A stretch of DNA of 64,000 nucleotides from Rhodospirillum rubrum ATCC 11170 (GCF_000013085.1 NC_007643.1:1411001-1475000), one strand, 5' to 3'; shown: positions 41,170 through 53,370, counted from the first letter of the stretch. Notes: a model not told the origin generated them from the letters alone. Numbers and translations are program-made.

Positions 41170-41667
41170 TCAGGCCGGCTGGGGAACGGCGAAGCCGGCG
41201 AGTTCGGCCACCACCTGCTCATAGACCGGGCGTTTGAACGGCACGATCAACGCCACCAGGGTGTCGACATCGACCCAGCGCCAGGCGTCGAATTCGGGAT
41301 GGGCGGTGGCGAGGTTGATGTCGGCGTCCTGACCGGTGAAGCGGAAGGCGAACCACTTCTGCCGCTGCCCCTGGAAGCGTCCCCCCCACAGGCGGCCGCG
41401 CAGCTCTTCGGGCAGGTCATAGCCCAGCCAGCCGGCGGTTTCGCCGAGCAGCAGGGCGTTGCGGGTGCCGATTTCCTCTTCCATCTCGCGCCAAGCGGCG
41501 GTCTCGGGGTCCTCGCCGGCGTCGATTCCGCCTTGGGGCATCTGCCAAGCCTCGGGACTGTCAAGGCGGCGGGCGACGAAAACCTGACCCCGGGCGTTGA
41601 TCAGCATGATCCCCACCCCCTGGCGATAGGGCAGGCCAGCGGCGGACAGGGGCGGTTGTGGGGTCAT
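41170..41667 (-). CDS. rppH: RNA pyrophosphohydrolase (Nudix)
   Basis: This 165-residue Nudix enzyme converts 5'-triphosphate or diphosphate ends of mRNA to monophosphate, which triggers decay, and may also cleave diadenosine polyphosphates. YRQGVGIMLIN and WQMPQGGIDAGEDP begin the Nudix box (residues 46-68), which continues with the REMEEEIG metal-binding core. The N-terminus and the FRFTGQDADI segment fit the RppH/IalA subfamily. It overlaps the deacetylase-like gene by four bases (ATGA) and is last in its operon. Confidence 0.94.
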   Translation of the reverse strand: MTPQPPLSAAGLPYRQGVGIMLINARGQVFVARRLDSPEAWQMPQGGIDAGEDPETAAWREMEEEIGTRNALLLGETAGWLGYDLPEELRGRLWGGRFQGQRQKWFAFRFTGQDADINLATAHPEFDAWRWVDVDTLVALIVPFKRPVYEQVVAELAGFAVPQPA

Positions 41668-43412
41668 TGGGTGGCTCTCCGTTCGCCGGTCACCATCACC
41701 GCCGAAGCTGGCGCCAGCACCAGACCCTCGCCCTCCAGTCCCCCCAGCCAGCGATTGAGGCGGTAGAGGGCGACCGGGGAGGCGCCGACGACGCCGATGG
41801 CATAGCCCTGGGCGCGGGCGACCTGCCCAAGGTACTCGAGGCGGGCGTCGATGGCGCGTTGGTTGGGGGTGTCATCGATGCGCGCGGTCACGATATTGAC
41901 CGGCGGCGCGGCATCGCCGTTGACATTGACGGCGGTGGGCGATCCCCGGTGAACATACAAAAGGCCACGGCTTTTCAAGGCATCGAGCAAGCCGCGCAGC
42001 GAGGCCGGGGTGTCGGTGAAGCGGCCGGCGGCGGTCGCCAACACGCCGACATAGCCGCCGCTCCGCCCGAGCACGGTTTCCAGGCGGCTGCGGTTCTCGA
42101 TCTCGGACAAACCGCTGAGCAGGGCCAGCGGGCCGGGATCGATCGCCGGATAGCCGGTGGGTTCGACGGGCAGTTCCAGAAGCGTTTCATGACCGGACTG
42201 GCGGGCCTTGCCCATCCATGCCGGCAGGGCCGGAGCATAGGGATCGAAGGCCAGGGTCACGTCCGGCGGCAGCCGGGTGATCGCCGCCTGGGTGGCGGCT
42301 TCGCGCATGCCAAGACCGCTGACGATGATCGCCACCCTGGGGCGGGTGGCGTCGCCGGTGAAGGGGCGGGCATAGGTGCGCCAGGGCATGCGGCCATCGG
42401 CGGCGATCACCGGCAGCAGGCCATGCTCGGAACTGCGCAGCAAATCGCTTGACGGCGCATCGCCCAGGCTGGGCGCCGGGAAGGTACCCGGAGCGGGAAG
42501 GTCGTTGTACGAAGGCGTGCGGCCGGGGCGAAAGCCCTCTTCCAAGGGCGGCGAGGACCCGCGCGGCAGGGCCACCGCCACCTCGCTGGGAAGCAGGGCG
42601 CCGCTTGGCCGCTGGAAGGCGCCGGCGGCCGGGGCGGGGGGCGGAGCGGCGGTCACAGCCGGGGCCGGAGCCACGGCCGGCGGGGCGGCGGGCGTCGGGC
42701 TTGCCACCGTCGGTGGGGGCGCGACCGGCGGCGGCACGGCGGCGGCCGGCGGCGAGGCAGGCTCTGGCGTGGGCGGCGGCGCGGCGATGGCGGCCGGGGC
42801 GGCCGGCTGCGGGGGTTCGGCCCTGTCCTGGGCGGGATCTTGGCCGGCGTCGGGCATCGCCGAGGGCGCCGCTTCGCTGAGCCAGGGGCGGCGTTGGGCC
42901 GAGCGGTCGCTGGTCTGACCAGCTTCTCCGGGCGGGGTCAACAACCCCAGACGGCCTTCGGCCGCGGGAAGCGGCAAGGTGATCGAGGCGCCGCTATTGA
43001 CCGGCCCGGGGGTGCGCGGCTCGTCGGGGCTGCGCACCGTCATCCAGGCGCCGACCAATCCGCCGGCCAGAAGCAGCGCGGCGCCGGCCATCAGCCAACC
43101 CCGGCGCTCGCGGGGTTCGGCCCGCAGGTCGTAGTAATGGGGGGCGGTGTCGGGATCATCGGTGCGGCGGAACAGGCCGCGCAATGCCTCGCCCAGGCCG
43201 CCGCCGGCCGAGGACCGGGGAAGCGGCGTGGGCGGGGGTAAAGGATCGGGGGCGATGTCGAACTCCAGATCATCGCCAACGTCGATATCATCCTCGGCCG
43301 CGCTCGAGAGGGCGGCCGGGGATCGGGAGGGCTTGTCCGCGGCCGCGCCCGGGCGCGAGGCCCCGGGGCGCGACGGCTTGCCAGATTTGGGCAGGGAGGG
43401 GATTTTCACCAC
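41664..43412 (-). CDS. Divergent polysaccharide deacetylase family protein
   Basis: This 582-residue inner-membrane-anchored protein has a cytoplasmic N-terminus (1-105, acidic and Pro-rich) and one membrane helix (WLMAGAALLLAGGLVGAWMTV). A long Pro/Ala linker follows at about 145-300. The C-terminal domain has RPRVAIIVSGLG, LAFDPYAP and ELPVEPTGYPAIDPGPLALL, the YibQ/DUF610 divergent deacetylase signature. The classical metal triad of polysaccharide deacetylases is not obvious. It follows ctpA and an EnvC-like gene, an arrangement found widely in proteobacteria, and is likely linked to envelope maintenance. It starts at a GTG. Confidence 0.86.
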   Translation of the reverse strand: MVKIPSLPKSGKPSRPGASRPGAAADKPSRSPAALSSAAEDDIDVGDDLEFDIAPDPLPPPTPLPRSSAGGGLGEALRGLFRRTDDPDTAPHYYDLRAEPRERRGWLMAGAALLLAGGLVGAWMTVRSPDEPRTPGPVNSGASITLPLPAAEGRLGLLTPPGEAGQTSDRSAQRRPWLSEAAPSAMPDAGQDPAQDRAEPPQPAAPAAIAAPPPTPEPASPPAAAVPPPVAPPPTVASPTPAAPPAVAPAPAVTAAPPPAPAAGAFQRPSGALLPSEVAVALPRGSSPPLEEGFRPGRTPSYNDLPAPGTFPAPSLGDAPSSDLLRSSEHGLLPVIAADGRMPWRTYARPFTGDATRPRVAIIVSGLGMREAATQAAITRLPPDVTLAFDPYAPALPAWMGKARQSGHETLLELPVEPTGYPAIDPGPLALLSGLSEIENRSRLETVLGRSGGYVGVLATAAGRFTDTPASLRGLLDALKSRGLLYVHRGSPTAVNVNGDAAPPVNIVTARIDDTPNQRAIDARLEYLGQVARAQGYAIGVVGASPVALYRLNRWLGGLEGEGLVLAPASAVMVTGERRATQ

Positions 43413-43446
43413 CTGTTTCCGTCGCGCACCGGTGAGCTCGCCTGTC

Positions 43447-44769
43447 TTACTGGATGGACTTGGAGCGATAGATCGCCAGACCGCGGATCAGATCCACGGC
43501 GCGGGCGAGCTGATAGTCGGTATCGGCCTGCGGAGTCTGGTCGTTGCGAACCTGACTGGGCGGCAGACCATTGGCCGGCTTGACCCCCAGGCTCGGCTTG
43601 AGGGTGTCGTTCTTCAAGGCGTTGCGCAGTTCGGCTTCGCTGCGCATCTCGTTCTGGGCGCTGATCGCCTCGATCCGGGCGGGTTCGACCTGGATGTCGG
43701 GATCGATGCCCAGCGCCTGGATGGAGCGCCCGGACGGCGTGTAGTAGCGGGCCGTGGTCAGGCGCATGGCGCCATGGCCGGGCAGCGGCATGATGGTCTG
43801 GACCGAGCCCTTGCCAAAGGACTTGGTGCCGACGATCAGCGCCCGATGATGATCTTGCAAGGCGCCGGCGACGATTTCGCTGGCCGAGGCCGACCCGCTG
43901 TTGATCAGAACGACCACGGGCATGCCCTTGGTCAGATCACCCGGCCGGGCGTTGAAGCGCTGGGTGTCCTTGGCGTCGCGGGCGCGGGTCGAGACGATCT
44001 CGCCCTTGTCGAGGAAGACATCGGACACGGCGATCGCCTGTTCCAGCAGGCCACCGGGGTTGTTGCGCAGATCAAGCACATAGCCCTTGATCGAGTCCCC
44101 GCCCTTGGAGCGCAGATCGTCGAGCGCCTCGCGCAGGGATTTCTCGGTCTGCTCGGAGAAGCTGGTGATGCGGACATAGCCGACATCGCCTTCCATGCGG
44201 GATTTGACCGACTGGATCTTGATGGTGTCGCGCTTGAGGGTGACGTCGAAGGGTTCCTTGCCCACCCGCTGAATGGTGAGGCGGATTTCCTTGCCCACCG
44301 GGCCGCGCATCTTTTCCACCGCATCGGCCAGCGACAGCCCAAGAACGCTTTCGCCGTCGAGATGGGTGATGAAATCGCCGGGCTGCAGTCCGGCCAGGGC
44401 GGCGGGGGTCTCGTCGATCGGCGAGACCACCTTGATAAACCCGTCCTCCTGGGTCACTTCAATGCCAAGGCCGCCGAATTCGCCCTTGGTCTGGACCTGC
44501 ATGTCCTCGAAGTGCTTGGCGTTCAGGTAACTGGAGTGGGGATCGAGCGAGGTCAGCATGCCGTTGATCGCGGCTTCGATCAGTTGGTCATCGCCAACTT
44601 CCTCGACATAGTCGCGTTTGACCCGCTCGAAAACGTCGGCGAACAGGTCGAGAAGCTGATAGGTCTCCTCTCCCCGGGCCGCCTCGGCCTGTTCGGTATG
44701 ATAAAGCTGTCCAGCCGTGAACGCCGTGAAGGCGATCGCGCTGGCCGAGATCCAAGTCTTCCAGGTCAT
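43447..44769 (-). CDS. ctpA: Carboxy-terminal processing protease (S41)
   Basis: This 440-residue periplasmic serine protease has an N-terminal signal/anchor (WISASAIAFTAFTAGQL) and a helical region ending in SLDPHSSYL. A PDZ domain lies at about 95-175 (FGGLGIEVTQEDGFIKVV). The S41 catalytic domain has Ser in INSGSASASEIVAGAL and Lys in GTKSFGKGSVQT. Ctp proteases trim or degrade periplasmic proteins, including cell-wall hydrolases. The start overlaps the EnvC-like gene stop (ATGA), consistent with joint control of wall hydrolysis. Confidence 0.95.
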   Translation of the reverse strand: MTWKTWISASAIAFTAFTAGQLYHTEQAEAARGEETYQLLDLFADVFERVKRDYVEEVGDDQLIEAAINGMLTSLDPHSSYLNAKHFEDMQVQTKGEFGGLGIEVTQEDGFIKVVSPIDETPAALAGLQPGDFITHLDGESVLGLSLADAVEKMRGPVGKEIRLTIQRVGKEPFDVTLKRDTIKIQSVKSRMEGDVGYVRITSFSEQTEKSLREALDDLRSKGGDSIKGYVLDLRNNPGGLLEQAIAVSDVFLDKGEIVSTRARDAKDTQRFNARPGDLTKGMPVVVLINSGSASASEIVAGALQDHHRALIVGTKSFGKGSVQTIMPLPGHGAMRLTTARYYTPSGRSIQALGIDPDIQVEPARIEAISAQNEMRSEAELRNALKNDTLKPSLGVKPANGLPPSQVRNDQTPQADTDYQLARAVDLIRGLAIYRSKSIQ

Positions 44770-46307
44770 CCGCTAGCGTTGCCTTTGCTTGCCGTAAGCC
44801 AGGGGAGGGGATTTATGGGTTGGCCCTTGCGGCGTAATTCAACGTAGAGCGTAGGAGAACCATCGCCGCCCCCGACGACGTCTGGCATGATTCCCACGGG
44901 TTCGCCCGCCGCAAGCCGTTGTCCGACGACGCCGTCGATCCGGCCGAGGCCCGCGAGCAGGGTATGATATCCCCCGCCGTGATCGATGATCAAGAGATTG
45001 CCATAGCCCCGGAAGGGTCCGGCGAAAACAACCGTGCCTTCATGGGGGCTGACGACCTGTCCGCCGCCCCGGGTGACCACCCGCACGCCCTTGAGCGTAT
45101 CGCCAAGCGGCGTCCTTTCCCCGTAGCGGCCGACAAGCGGGCCGCGCGCCGGAAAAGGCATGGCGCCGCGGGCGCGTTCGAAGCTTTCGCCCGTTGGCGG
45201 CGGGGTGCGCGGCAGCGAGGCGGGGCGGGGCGGTGGCGTCGGCTGGGCCATGGCCACCTGTGGGGGCGGCGTGGGTTGAGCCCCCTGCGGGGGGGGCGCG
45301 GGTTGAGCCCCCTGCGGGGGCTGCGCGGGTTGAACCACCTGCGAGGCGGGCGGCGCGGCCGGCTTGGCCTGGGCGGCCAGGGCGGCCAGCCTTTCGGCTT
45401 CGGCGCGGCGCAGGCGGTCGCGTTCCTCCTGGGCGATGCGCAGCTTGGTCAGGCGCTCCTCCTCGGCCAGACGTTGCTTCTCGGCCCGCTCCTCCTGCTC
45501 GGCCCGGAGCTTTTCCTCGGCTTCGCGGCGGATGCGTTCCTCTTCCAGGCGGGCCATCAGGTCGCGGATATCCTTGGCCTCGCGGGCCAGTTGGTCCATG
45601 CGGTCGGCGGCGGCTTCGGTGCGGGCCTTGATTTCGCGGGCCAGGGTGCTTTTGCGATCAATCATCTCGCGCAACGCCGTGTGTTCGGCGCGCAGCGAGT
45701 CGCTTGTTGCGCGAATCTGGGCGCGCTGGGCGCGCATGGTGGTGTCGAGGGTGCGCAGGATCTTCAGTTGGGCGACGATATCGCGGGCGTTTTGTTCGAT
45801 GCGCGGAATCGCCGCGCGCAACAAAATCGCCCCGCGCACCGTATCGGCGGGCGGGGCGGGCTGAACCAGCAGCGCCTCGGTCGGTCGCCAGGCCAGCCGC
45901 TGCACGGCAGTCAGCACGTGGATGACCTGGATATCGCGCCGCGCCAGGGCCTCGCGCAGGGTCTTGTCCTCGGTGCGCAAGTCGGCAAGCTGGATTTCAA
46001 GCGTCGAGAGGGTTTCCTCGTGGTCTTGGACGCGGCGGGCGCTGGCGACCACCTTGGCGCCCAGGCCTTCGATATCCTGGGCGGCGGCGGCGGCCTCGCG
46101 CTCCAGGCGTTCGCGTTCGCGCGCCTCGCGTTCCAGGGCGGTCTCCACCGCCTTGAGGTCCTTGGGCGTGGTGGTGGTCGGTGGCGCCGGCGGAGCCGCC
46201 GCCTGGGCGCCGGGACTTAAGCAAAGCCCGCCCAGGGTCAACCAGACCGCAGCCCCGGCGCCCAGGGCTGTGGTCTGGAAAAGACGCGAGGGATCAGTGC
46301 GACGCAC
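44766..46307 (-). CDS. EnvC-like murein hydrolase activator (M23 domain)
   Basis: This 513-residue exported protein has a signal segment ending near AQAAAPP. A long coiled coil follows at about 50-300, with EEERIRREAEEKLRAEQEER-type repeats. A Pro/Gln-rich linker with PPPQGAQP repeats is at about 310-360. The C-terminal LytM/M23 domain has VVSPHEGTVVFAGPFRGYG and DHGGGYHTLL. The domain lacks the full HxxxD and HxH metal set, as in EnvC, so it probably activates amidases rather than cutting wall itself. It overlaps gpmI by 14 bases and ctpA by four. Confidence 0.9.
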   Translation of the reverse strand: MRRTDPSRLFQTTALGAGAAVWLTLGGLCLSPGAQAAAPPAPPTTTTPKDLKAVETALEREARERERLEREAAAAAQDIEGLGAKVVASARRVQDHEETLSTLEIQLADLRTEDKTLREALARRDIQVIHVLTAVQRLAWRPTEALLVQPAPPADTVRGAILLRAAIPRIEQNARDIVAQLKILRTLDTTMRAQRAQIRATSDSLRAEHTALREMIDRKSTLAREIKARTEAAADRMDQLAREAKDIRDLMARLEEERIRREAEEKLRAEQEERAEKQRLAEEERLTKLRIAQEERDRLRRAEAERLAALAAQAKPAAPPASQVVQPAQPPQGAQPAPPPQGAQPTPPPQVAMAQPTPPPRPASLPRTPPPTGESFERARGAMPFPARGPLVGRYGERTPLGDTLKGVRVVTRGGGQVVSPHEGTVVFAGPFRGYGNLLIIDHGGGYHTLLAGLGRIDGVVGQRLAAGEPVGIMPDVVGGGDGSPTLYVELRRKGQPINPLPWLTASKGNASG

Positions 46308-47865
46308 CGACGGCCACCGCGGCCTTGGCGACCAGCGTCTTGCCGGTCATCTCGGCGGGCTGGGGCAGGCCGATCAGGGCGAGCAGGGTCGGCGACAGAT
46401 CGGCCAGCCGGCCATCGGCGAGGCTGGCGCCCTCGGGACCGTTGACCAGCAGCAGATCGACGCGGCCGGTGGTATGGGCGGTGTGGGGCTCGCCGGTCAC
46501 CGGATCGCGCATCAGCTCGGCATTGCCGTGGTCGGCGGTGACCAGCATGGTGCCCCCGGCCCGCACCACCGCCTCTTCGACCCGGCCCAGGCAGCCATCG
46601 ACGGCCTCGACCGCCTTGATCGCCGCTTCCAGGATGCCCGAATGGCCGACCATATCGCCATTGGCGTAATTGACGATGATGACATCGAAGCGCCCGGCGT
46701 CGATGACCTCGACCAGACGGTCGGTCAGTTCGGGGGCCGACATTTCGGGCTGAAGGTCATAGGTGGCGACCTTGGGGCTGGGAATCAGGATGCGTTCCTC
46801 GCCCGGGAAACTGGTTTCCCGGCCGCCGTTGAAGAAGAAGGTGACGTGGGCGTATTTCTCGGTCTCGGCGATGCGCAACTGGGTCATCCCGGCTTCCGAC
46901 ACCACTTGCCCCAGGATGTTATTCAGGCTTTCGGGGCCGAACAGCACATCCATGAAGGCGTTATGGGCGGTGGAATACTCGGTCATCGCCAAGGCGCCGG
47001 CGAAATGGGGCGGCTGGCGCTCAAAGCCATCGAACGTGGGGTCGAGCAGGGCCTGGGTGATCTCGCGGGCGCGGTCGGAGCGGTAATTGACCATGAACAC
47101 GCCATCGCCATCCTTCATCCCGTCATAGCCGGCGATGGCGGTGGGCAGAACGAATTCGTCGCCCTTGTCCTTCGAGTCGTAGAACTGGGAAACCGCGCTG
47201 GCGGCATCGGCGGCGCTTTCGCCCTTGCCGCTGACAAGCACGTCATAGGCCAGACGCACCCGGTCAAAGCGCTTGTCGCGGTCCATGGCGTAATAGCGGC
47301 CCGAAACGGTGGCGATCGGCGCCTCGGGTCCGGCGGCGGCGGCGAAGGTTTCAAGGAACCCCAGCGCCGAGCGCGGCGGCGTGTCGCGGCCGTCGAGGAA
47401 GGCGTGGATCTTCACCGGCACCCCGGCGGCGGCGATGACGCGGGCCAGCTTGGCGATATGGTCCTGGTGGGAATGGACTCCACCGGGCGAGAGCAGCCCC
47501 AGCAGATGGGCGGTGCCGCCGCTGGCGCGCAGGGCGTCGATGAAGCGCACGAGGGCGGGGAAATGGGCGACCGAGCCGTCGGCGAGGGCGGCGTCGATGC
47601 GCGGCAGATCCTGCATCACCACCCGGCCGGCGCCGATGTTCATATGGCCGACCTCGGAATTGCCCATTTGACCAGCGGGCAGGCCGACATCGGCGCCGCT
47701 GGTGGCGATCAGGGAATGGGGGCAGGTGGCCATCAGGCGATCCCAGGTCGGGGTATTGGCCAGGGCGATGGCGTTATCGGTCGGATCATCGCGGTGACCC
47801 CAGCCGTCAAGGATGCAAAGCACGACCGGACGGGGGCGTCGGAACGGTGGCATCTGGGAGGTCAT
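46294..47865 (-). CDS. gpmI: 2,3-bisphosphoglycerate-independent phosphoglycerate mutase
   Basis: This 523-residue Mn2+-dependent enzyme interconverts 3- and 2-phosphoglycerate in glycolysis and gluconeogenesis. VVLCILDGWGHRDDP opens the alkaline-phosphatase-like domain. The phosphorylated Ser is in MGNSEVGHMNIGAGR. LDGRDTPPRSA and TADHGNAELM carry metal ligands. The ATG at 47865 has AAGGA at the right distance. It lies downstream of the rlmH terminator, so it needs its own promoter or read-through. Confidence 0.96.
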   Translation of the reverse strand: MTSQMPPFRRPRPVVLCILDGWGHRDDPTDNAIALANTPTWDRLMATCPHSLIATSGADVGLPAGQMGNSEVGHMNIGAGRVVMQDLPRIDAALADGSVAHFPALVRFIDALRASGGTAHLLGLLSPGGVHSHQDHIAKLARVIAAAGVPVKIHAFLDGRDTPPRSALGFLETFAAAAGPEAPIATVSGRYYAMDRDKRFDRVRLAYDVLVSGKGESAADAASAVSQFYDSKDKGDEFVLPTAIAGYDGMKDGDGVFMVNYRSDRAREITQALLDPTFDGFERQPPHFAGALAMTEYSTAHNAFMDVLFGPESLNNILGQVVSEAGMTQLRIAETEKYAHVTFFFNGGRETSFPGEERILIPSPKVATYDLQPEMSAPELTDRLVEVIDAGRFDVIIVNYANGDMVGHSGILEAAIKAVEAVDGCLGRVEEAVVRAGGTMLVTADHGNAELMRDPVTGEPHTAHTTGRVDLLLVNGPEGASLADGRLADLSPTLLALIGLPQPAEMTGKTLVAKAAVAVGASH

Positions 47866-47910
47866 CGCGCAGGTTCCTTGGGCTGTCTTGACGAAAGGGG
47901 GCTCACCGGA

Positions 47911-47946
47911 AAAAGCGGGGGGATCCCGCACGCGGGCCAGCCCCCC
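47911..47946 (-). terminator. Terminator after rlmH
   Basis: On the minus strand a G6/C6 outer stem encloses an inner GCGGG-type hairpin, followed by GCTTTTTC. It separates the obgE-rlmH run from gpmI, about 70 bases after the rlmH stop. Confidence 0.7.
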
Positions 47947-48018
47947 TATGGGTGTCCCCTATATAAGCGTCCTGGCACCGGCTTCGAAAGACGAAAGGCG
48001 AGGATCGGGCGCCGCCGC

Positions 48019-48477
48019 TCAGCTTCGATGGTAAGGGTGTCCACCCGAAATGCATTGGGCGCGGTAAAGCTGCTCGGCGATCAGCCCGCGCACCAGCATG
48101 TGCGGCCAGGTCATCACCCCCAGGGCCAGCTTGCGATCGGCCCGGGCCAGCAGGGCCTCGCCATGGCCGTCGGCGCCGCCGATGGCGAAAACCGCGGCCG
48201 GTCGGGCCTCCAGGCGGCGTTGGTCAAGCTCCCGGGCCAGACGCTCGCTGCCCCAGGCCTCGCCATGTTCGTCCAGCGCCACCACAAAGGCGCCGGGGGG
48301 AAGCTGGGCCAGCAGCAGCTCGGCTTCGCGGGCCTTGCGTTCGGCGACGGGCAGCGGGCGGCGTTCCTCAACCTCGATCACCGCCAGACCGCCCTTGAGC
48401 CGGCCGACATAATGGTCGAAGAGGGCCCGTTCGGGCCCTCCACGCCAGCGGCCGACGGCCGCCACGAGCAGTTTCAT
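48019..48477 (-). CDS. rlmH: 23S rRNA pseudouridine1915 N3-methyltransferase
   Basis: This 152-residue SPOUT-class methyltransferase modifies helix 69 of 23S rRNA on assembled 70S ribosomes. MKLLVAAVGRW at the start, the SAM-binding knot with FAIGGADGHG, and the C-terminal AEQLYRAQCISGGHPYH are diagnostic. The ATG at 48477 gives the family length; longer readings run into non-family sequence. It lies 40 bases after rsfS, a common ribosome-related pair. Confidence 0.95.
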   Translation of the reverse strand: MKLLVAAVGRWRGGPERALFDHYVGRLKGGLAVIEVEERRPLPVAERKAREAELLLAQLPPGAFVVALDEHGEAWGSERLARELDQRRLEARPAAVFAIGGADGHGEALLARADRKLALGVMTWPHMLVRGLIAEQLYRAQCISGGHPYHRS

Positions 48478-48517
48478 GGCCGCGCCACCACCAGGGCGGC
48501 GACGGCGGTGGCGGGGC

Positions 48518-48985
48518 TCACCCGTTGATCTGCCGGAGCGCCCATTCCGCTCTCGCGCCCTCCGGTCCGCTGTCTTGGACATCGGCGGGCTCGGCATCGG
48601 TCTGCGCGAGCGCGCCAAAGGACGCGGGGGCTGGGGCGCCCCACATCTTTTCCAGGTTATAGAAAGCGCGGACCTCGGGCCGGAAGAGATGGACGACGAC
48701 ATCGCCGGCGTCAAGCAGCACCCAGTCGCAGGCGCCCAGGCCTTCGACTTTGACCCGCAGGCCAACGGCGCGCAAGCGCTCGGTCAGTCGCTCGGCCAGG
48801 GCCGCCACATGGCGGGCCGATCGCCCGCTAGCGACGACCATGCAATCGGCGAAGCTGGATTTCCCAGCAAGGTCGATGACGACGATCTCCTCGGCTTTGT
48901 CTTCATCCAAGGCGGTTTCAACGATTTCGGCCAATTTGGCCGGGTCGAGCGGCGTTAGCAGGGGACTAGAGATTGCCCTCTCCAT
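48518..48985 (-). CDS. rsfS: Ribosome silencing factor RsfS
   Basis: This 155-residue protein binds uL14 on the 50S subunit and blocks joining to 30S under nutrient stress. The core has LDEDKAEEIVVIDLAGKSSFAD, MVVASGRSARHV and EGLGACDWVLLDAGDVVVHLF, all RsfS signatures. The C-terminal tail of about 35 residues is acidic and variable. The ATG at 48985 overlaps the end of nadD by 20 bases. It has no clear ribosome site, so it probably depends on translation of nadD. Confidence 0.93.
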   Translation of the reverse strand: MERAISSPLLTPLDPAKLAEIVETALDEDKAEEIVVIDLAGKSSFADCMVVASGRSARHVAALAERLTERLRAVGLRVKVEGLGACDWVLLDAGDVVVHLFRPEVRAFYNLEKMWGAPAPASFGALAQTDAEPADVQDSGPEGARAEWALRQING

Positions 48986-49646
48986 CGGTTGGGACGGGGC
49001 CGGAAACGGTCCATCCTCGGGCGCGGATTGCGGTGGCCGAGGCGGCATGTTTCCGAATGGGTAGGAACACCCAGGCTGGCGGTGCCCGGTCCGCCAGCAC
49101 GCCGGCGATTCGCGCCGGATGCCTGAAGCGGGCAAGGCGACGTGCCGCCAATCCCGCCAGGGCTTCTTTAGAATACGGTGCCCGATCGAGAATCGCAATG
49201 GGCGTCGTGGCCGCCAAGTGGCGCCAGCGGTGCCAACTGGGCAATTGGGCCAGATTATCGGCTCCCATCAGCCAGACGAAGCGGGCGCGCGGGAAGCGGC
49301 GATGGAGGATATCAAGGGTGTCGGCCGTCCGCGTCGTGCCAAAGGCGGTTTCCAGGGCGAGCGGCAGGATATGGCGTTCGCGGGCGCAAACGGCGCGGGC
49401 CGAGGCCAGTCGCGCCGCCAAGGGCGCCACTCCCCGCGCGGCCTTCAAGGGGTTCTGGGGCGTGACCAGCCACCACACGGCGTCCAGGCGCAAACGGGCC
49501 AGGGCCTGTTTGCTGATATGCAGATGGCCCTGGTGGGCGGGGTTGAATGATCCGCCAAGCAGGCCGATGCGCGAGCGTCGGCCATCGCCCCAGGGCGAGG
49601 GGGCCTGGGCCTTGCCCAGGGCGGGTTCCCCGCGGCGCGCCGTCAC
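48966..49646 (-). CDS. nadD: Nicotinate-nucleotide adenylyltransferase
   Basis: This 226-residue enzyme converts nicotinate mononucleotide and ATP to deamido-NAD. The nucleotidyltransferase motif is GLLGGSFNPAHQGHLHIS. WLVTPQNPLK, FVWLMGADNLAQLPSWHRW and the C-terminal VSGPVPT region follow the NadD pattern, although the usual ISST motif is replaced by SATAIRA. It sits between proA and rsfS, the standard alphaproteobacterial order. Confidence 0.93.
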   Translation of the reverse strand: MTARRGEPALGKAQAPSPWGDGRRSRIGLLGGSFNPAHQGHLHISKQALARLRLDAVWWLVTPQNPLKAARGVAPLAARLASARAVCARERHILPLALETAFGTTRTADTLDILHRRFPRARFVWLMGADNLAQLPSWHRWRHLAATTPIAILDRAPYSKEALAGLAARRLARFRHPARIAGVLADRAPPAWVFLPIRKHAASATAIRARGWTVSGPVPTDGEGNL

Positions 49647-49670
49647 GACCTGACCTTCATGGGGCGACCG

Positions 49671-50950
49671 TCATGGTCTGGTTTGGCCGGTGCCGCGAAC
49701 CTTGTATTTGAAGATGGTCAGTTGCTCGACGCCGACCGGTCCCCGGGCATGCAGGCGGCCGGTGCTGATGCCGATCTCGGCCCCCATGCCGAATTCGCCA
49801 CCATCGGCGAATTGGGTCGAGGCGTTGTGCATGACGATGGCGCTGTCGACCTCGGTCAGGAAGCGCTCGGCGGCGGCGGCGTCCTCGGTCAGGATGCAAT
49901 CGGTGTGATCGCTGGAATGGGCGGCGATATGGGCCAGGGCCTCGTCGAGATCGGCCACGACGCGGATCGAGACGATGGCGTCCAGGTATTCGGTGTCCCA
50001 GTCCTCGGCGGTGGCCGGACCGACCCGCTCGGAGAAGGCGCGGGTCTCCTCGTCGCCGCGCAGGGCGCAGCCGGCCTTGGCCAGGGCGTCGAGCAGCGGC
50101 GGCAGGATCGTGGCGGCGATCGCCCGGTCGACCAGGATGGTTTCGGTCGAGCCGCAGACCCCGGTGCGCCGCATCTTGGCGTTCACCGTGACACTCAAGG
50201 CCTTTTGCGGATCGGCCTTGGCATGGATATAGGTGTGGCAGAGGCCTTCGAGGTGCTTGAACAGCGGCACCTTGCTTTCGGCGCTCACCCGTTCGATCAG
50301 TGATTTTCCGCCGCGCGGCACGATGACATCGATGAAATCGGTCATGGTCAGCAGCATGCCGACGGCGGCGCGGTCGGGGGTGGGAACGCTTTGGATGGCG
50401 TCCTCGGGCAGGCCGGCCGCCCGCAGTCCGGCGGCCAGACAGCGGTGGATGGCGCGCGAGGAATTGAAGCTTTCCGAGCCGCCGCGCAGGATCGCCGCGT
50501 TGCCGGCCTTCAAGCACAGCGCCCCGGCATCGGCGGTGACATTGGGCCGGCTCTCATAGATAACGCCGATCACCCCGATCGGCACCCTGACGCGCTCGAT
50601 GCGCAGGCCATTGGGCCGCTGCCATCCGGCCAGTACCGTGCCGACGGGATCGGGCAGGGCGGCGATGTCTTCCAGGCCCTTGGCCATCGCCTCGATCCGC
50701 GCCGGAGTCAGTTCCAGGCGGTCGAGCAGGGCGTCGGTCAGGCCCTTGGCCCGGCCGGCGCTCATGTCCTTGGCGTTTTCCAAGGCGATGGCCCCGGCCT
50801 CGGCGCGCAGGGCCGCCGCGCCGGCCAGCAGGGCGGCGTTGCGGGCGGCGGCGGGCGCCAGGGCCAGGATGCGGCCGGCGGCGCGGGCCCGGCGGCCGAT
50901 GTCGATCATCAGCCCCGGAATATCATCGGTGGTCAGGCGTGCGGCGTCGT

Positions 50951-50954
<4 letters not shown>
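49671..50954 (-). CDS. proA: Gamma-glutamyl phosphate reductase
   Basis: This 427-residue NADPH-dependent enzyme of proline synthesis reduces gamma-glutamyl phosphate to glutamate semialdehyde. It has an aldehyde-dehydrogenase fold with [19 protein letters not shown] and VTDxx-like [13 protein letters not shown]. The catalytic Cys is in [13 protein letters not shown]. The ATG overlaps the proB stop (ATGA), keeping the kinase and reductase together for the labile intermediate. Confidence 0.97.

Positions 50955-53370
<2,416 letters not shown>

Noticed and set aside
48421-48440. Perfect palindrome GAGGGCCCGTTCGGGCCCTC
   Set aside because: It lies within the rlmH coding sequence, in codons expected for the protein, and has no terminator or operator position.
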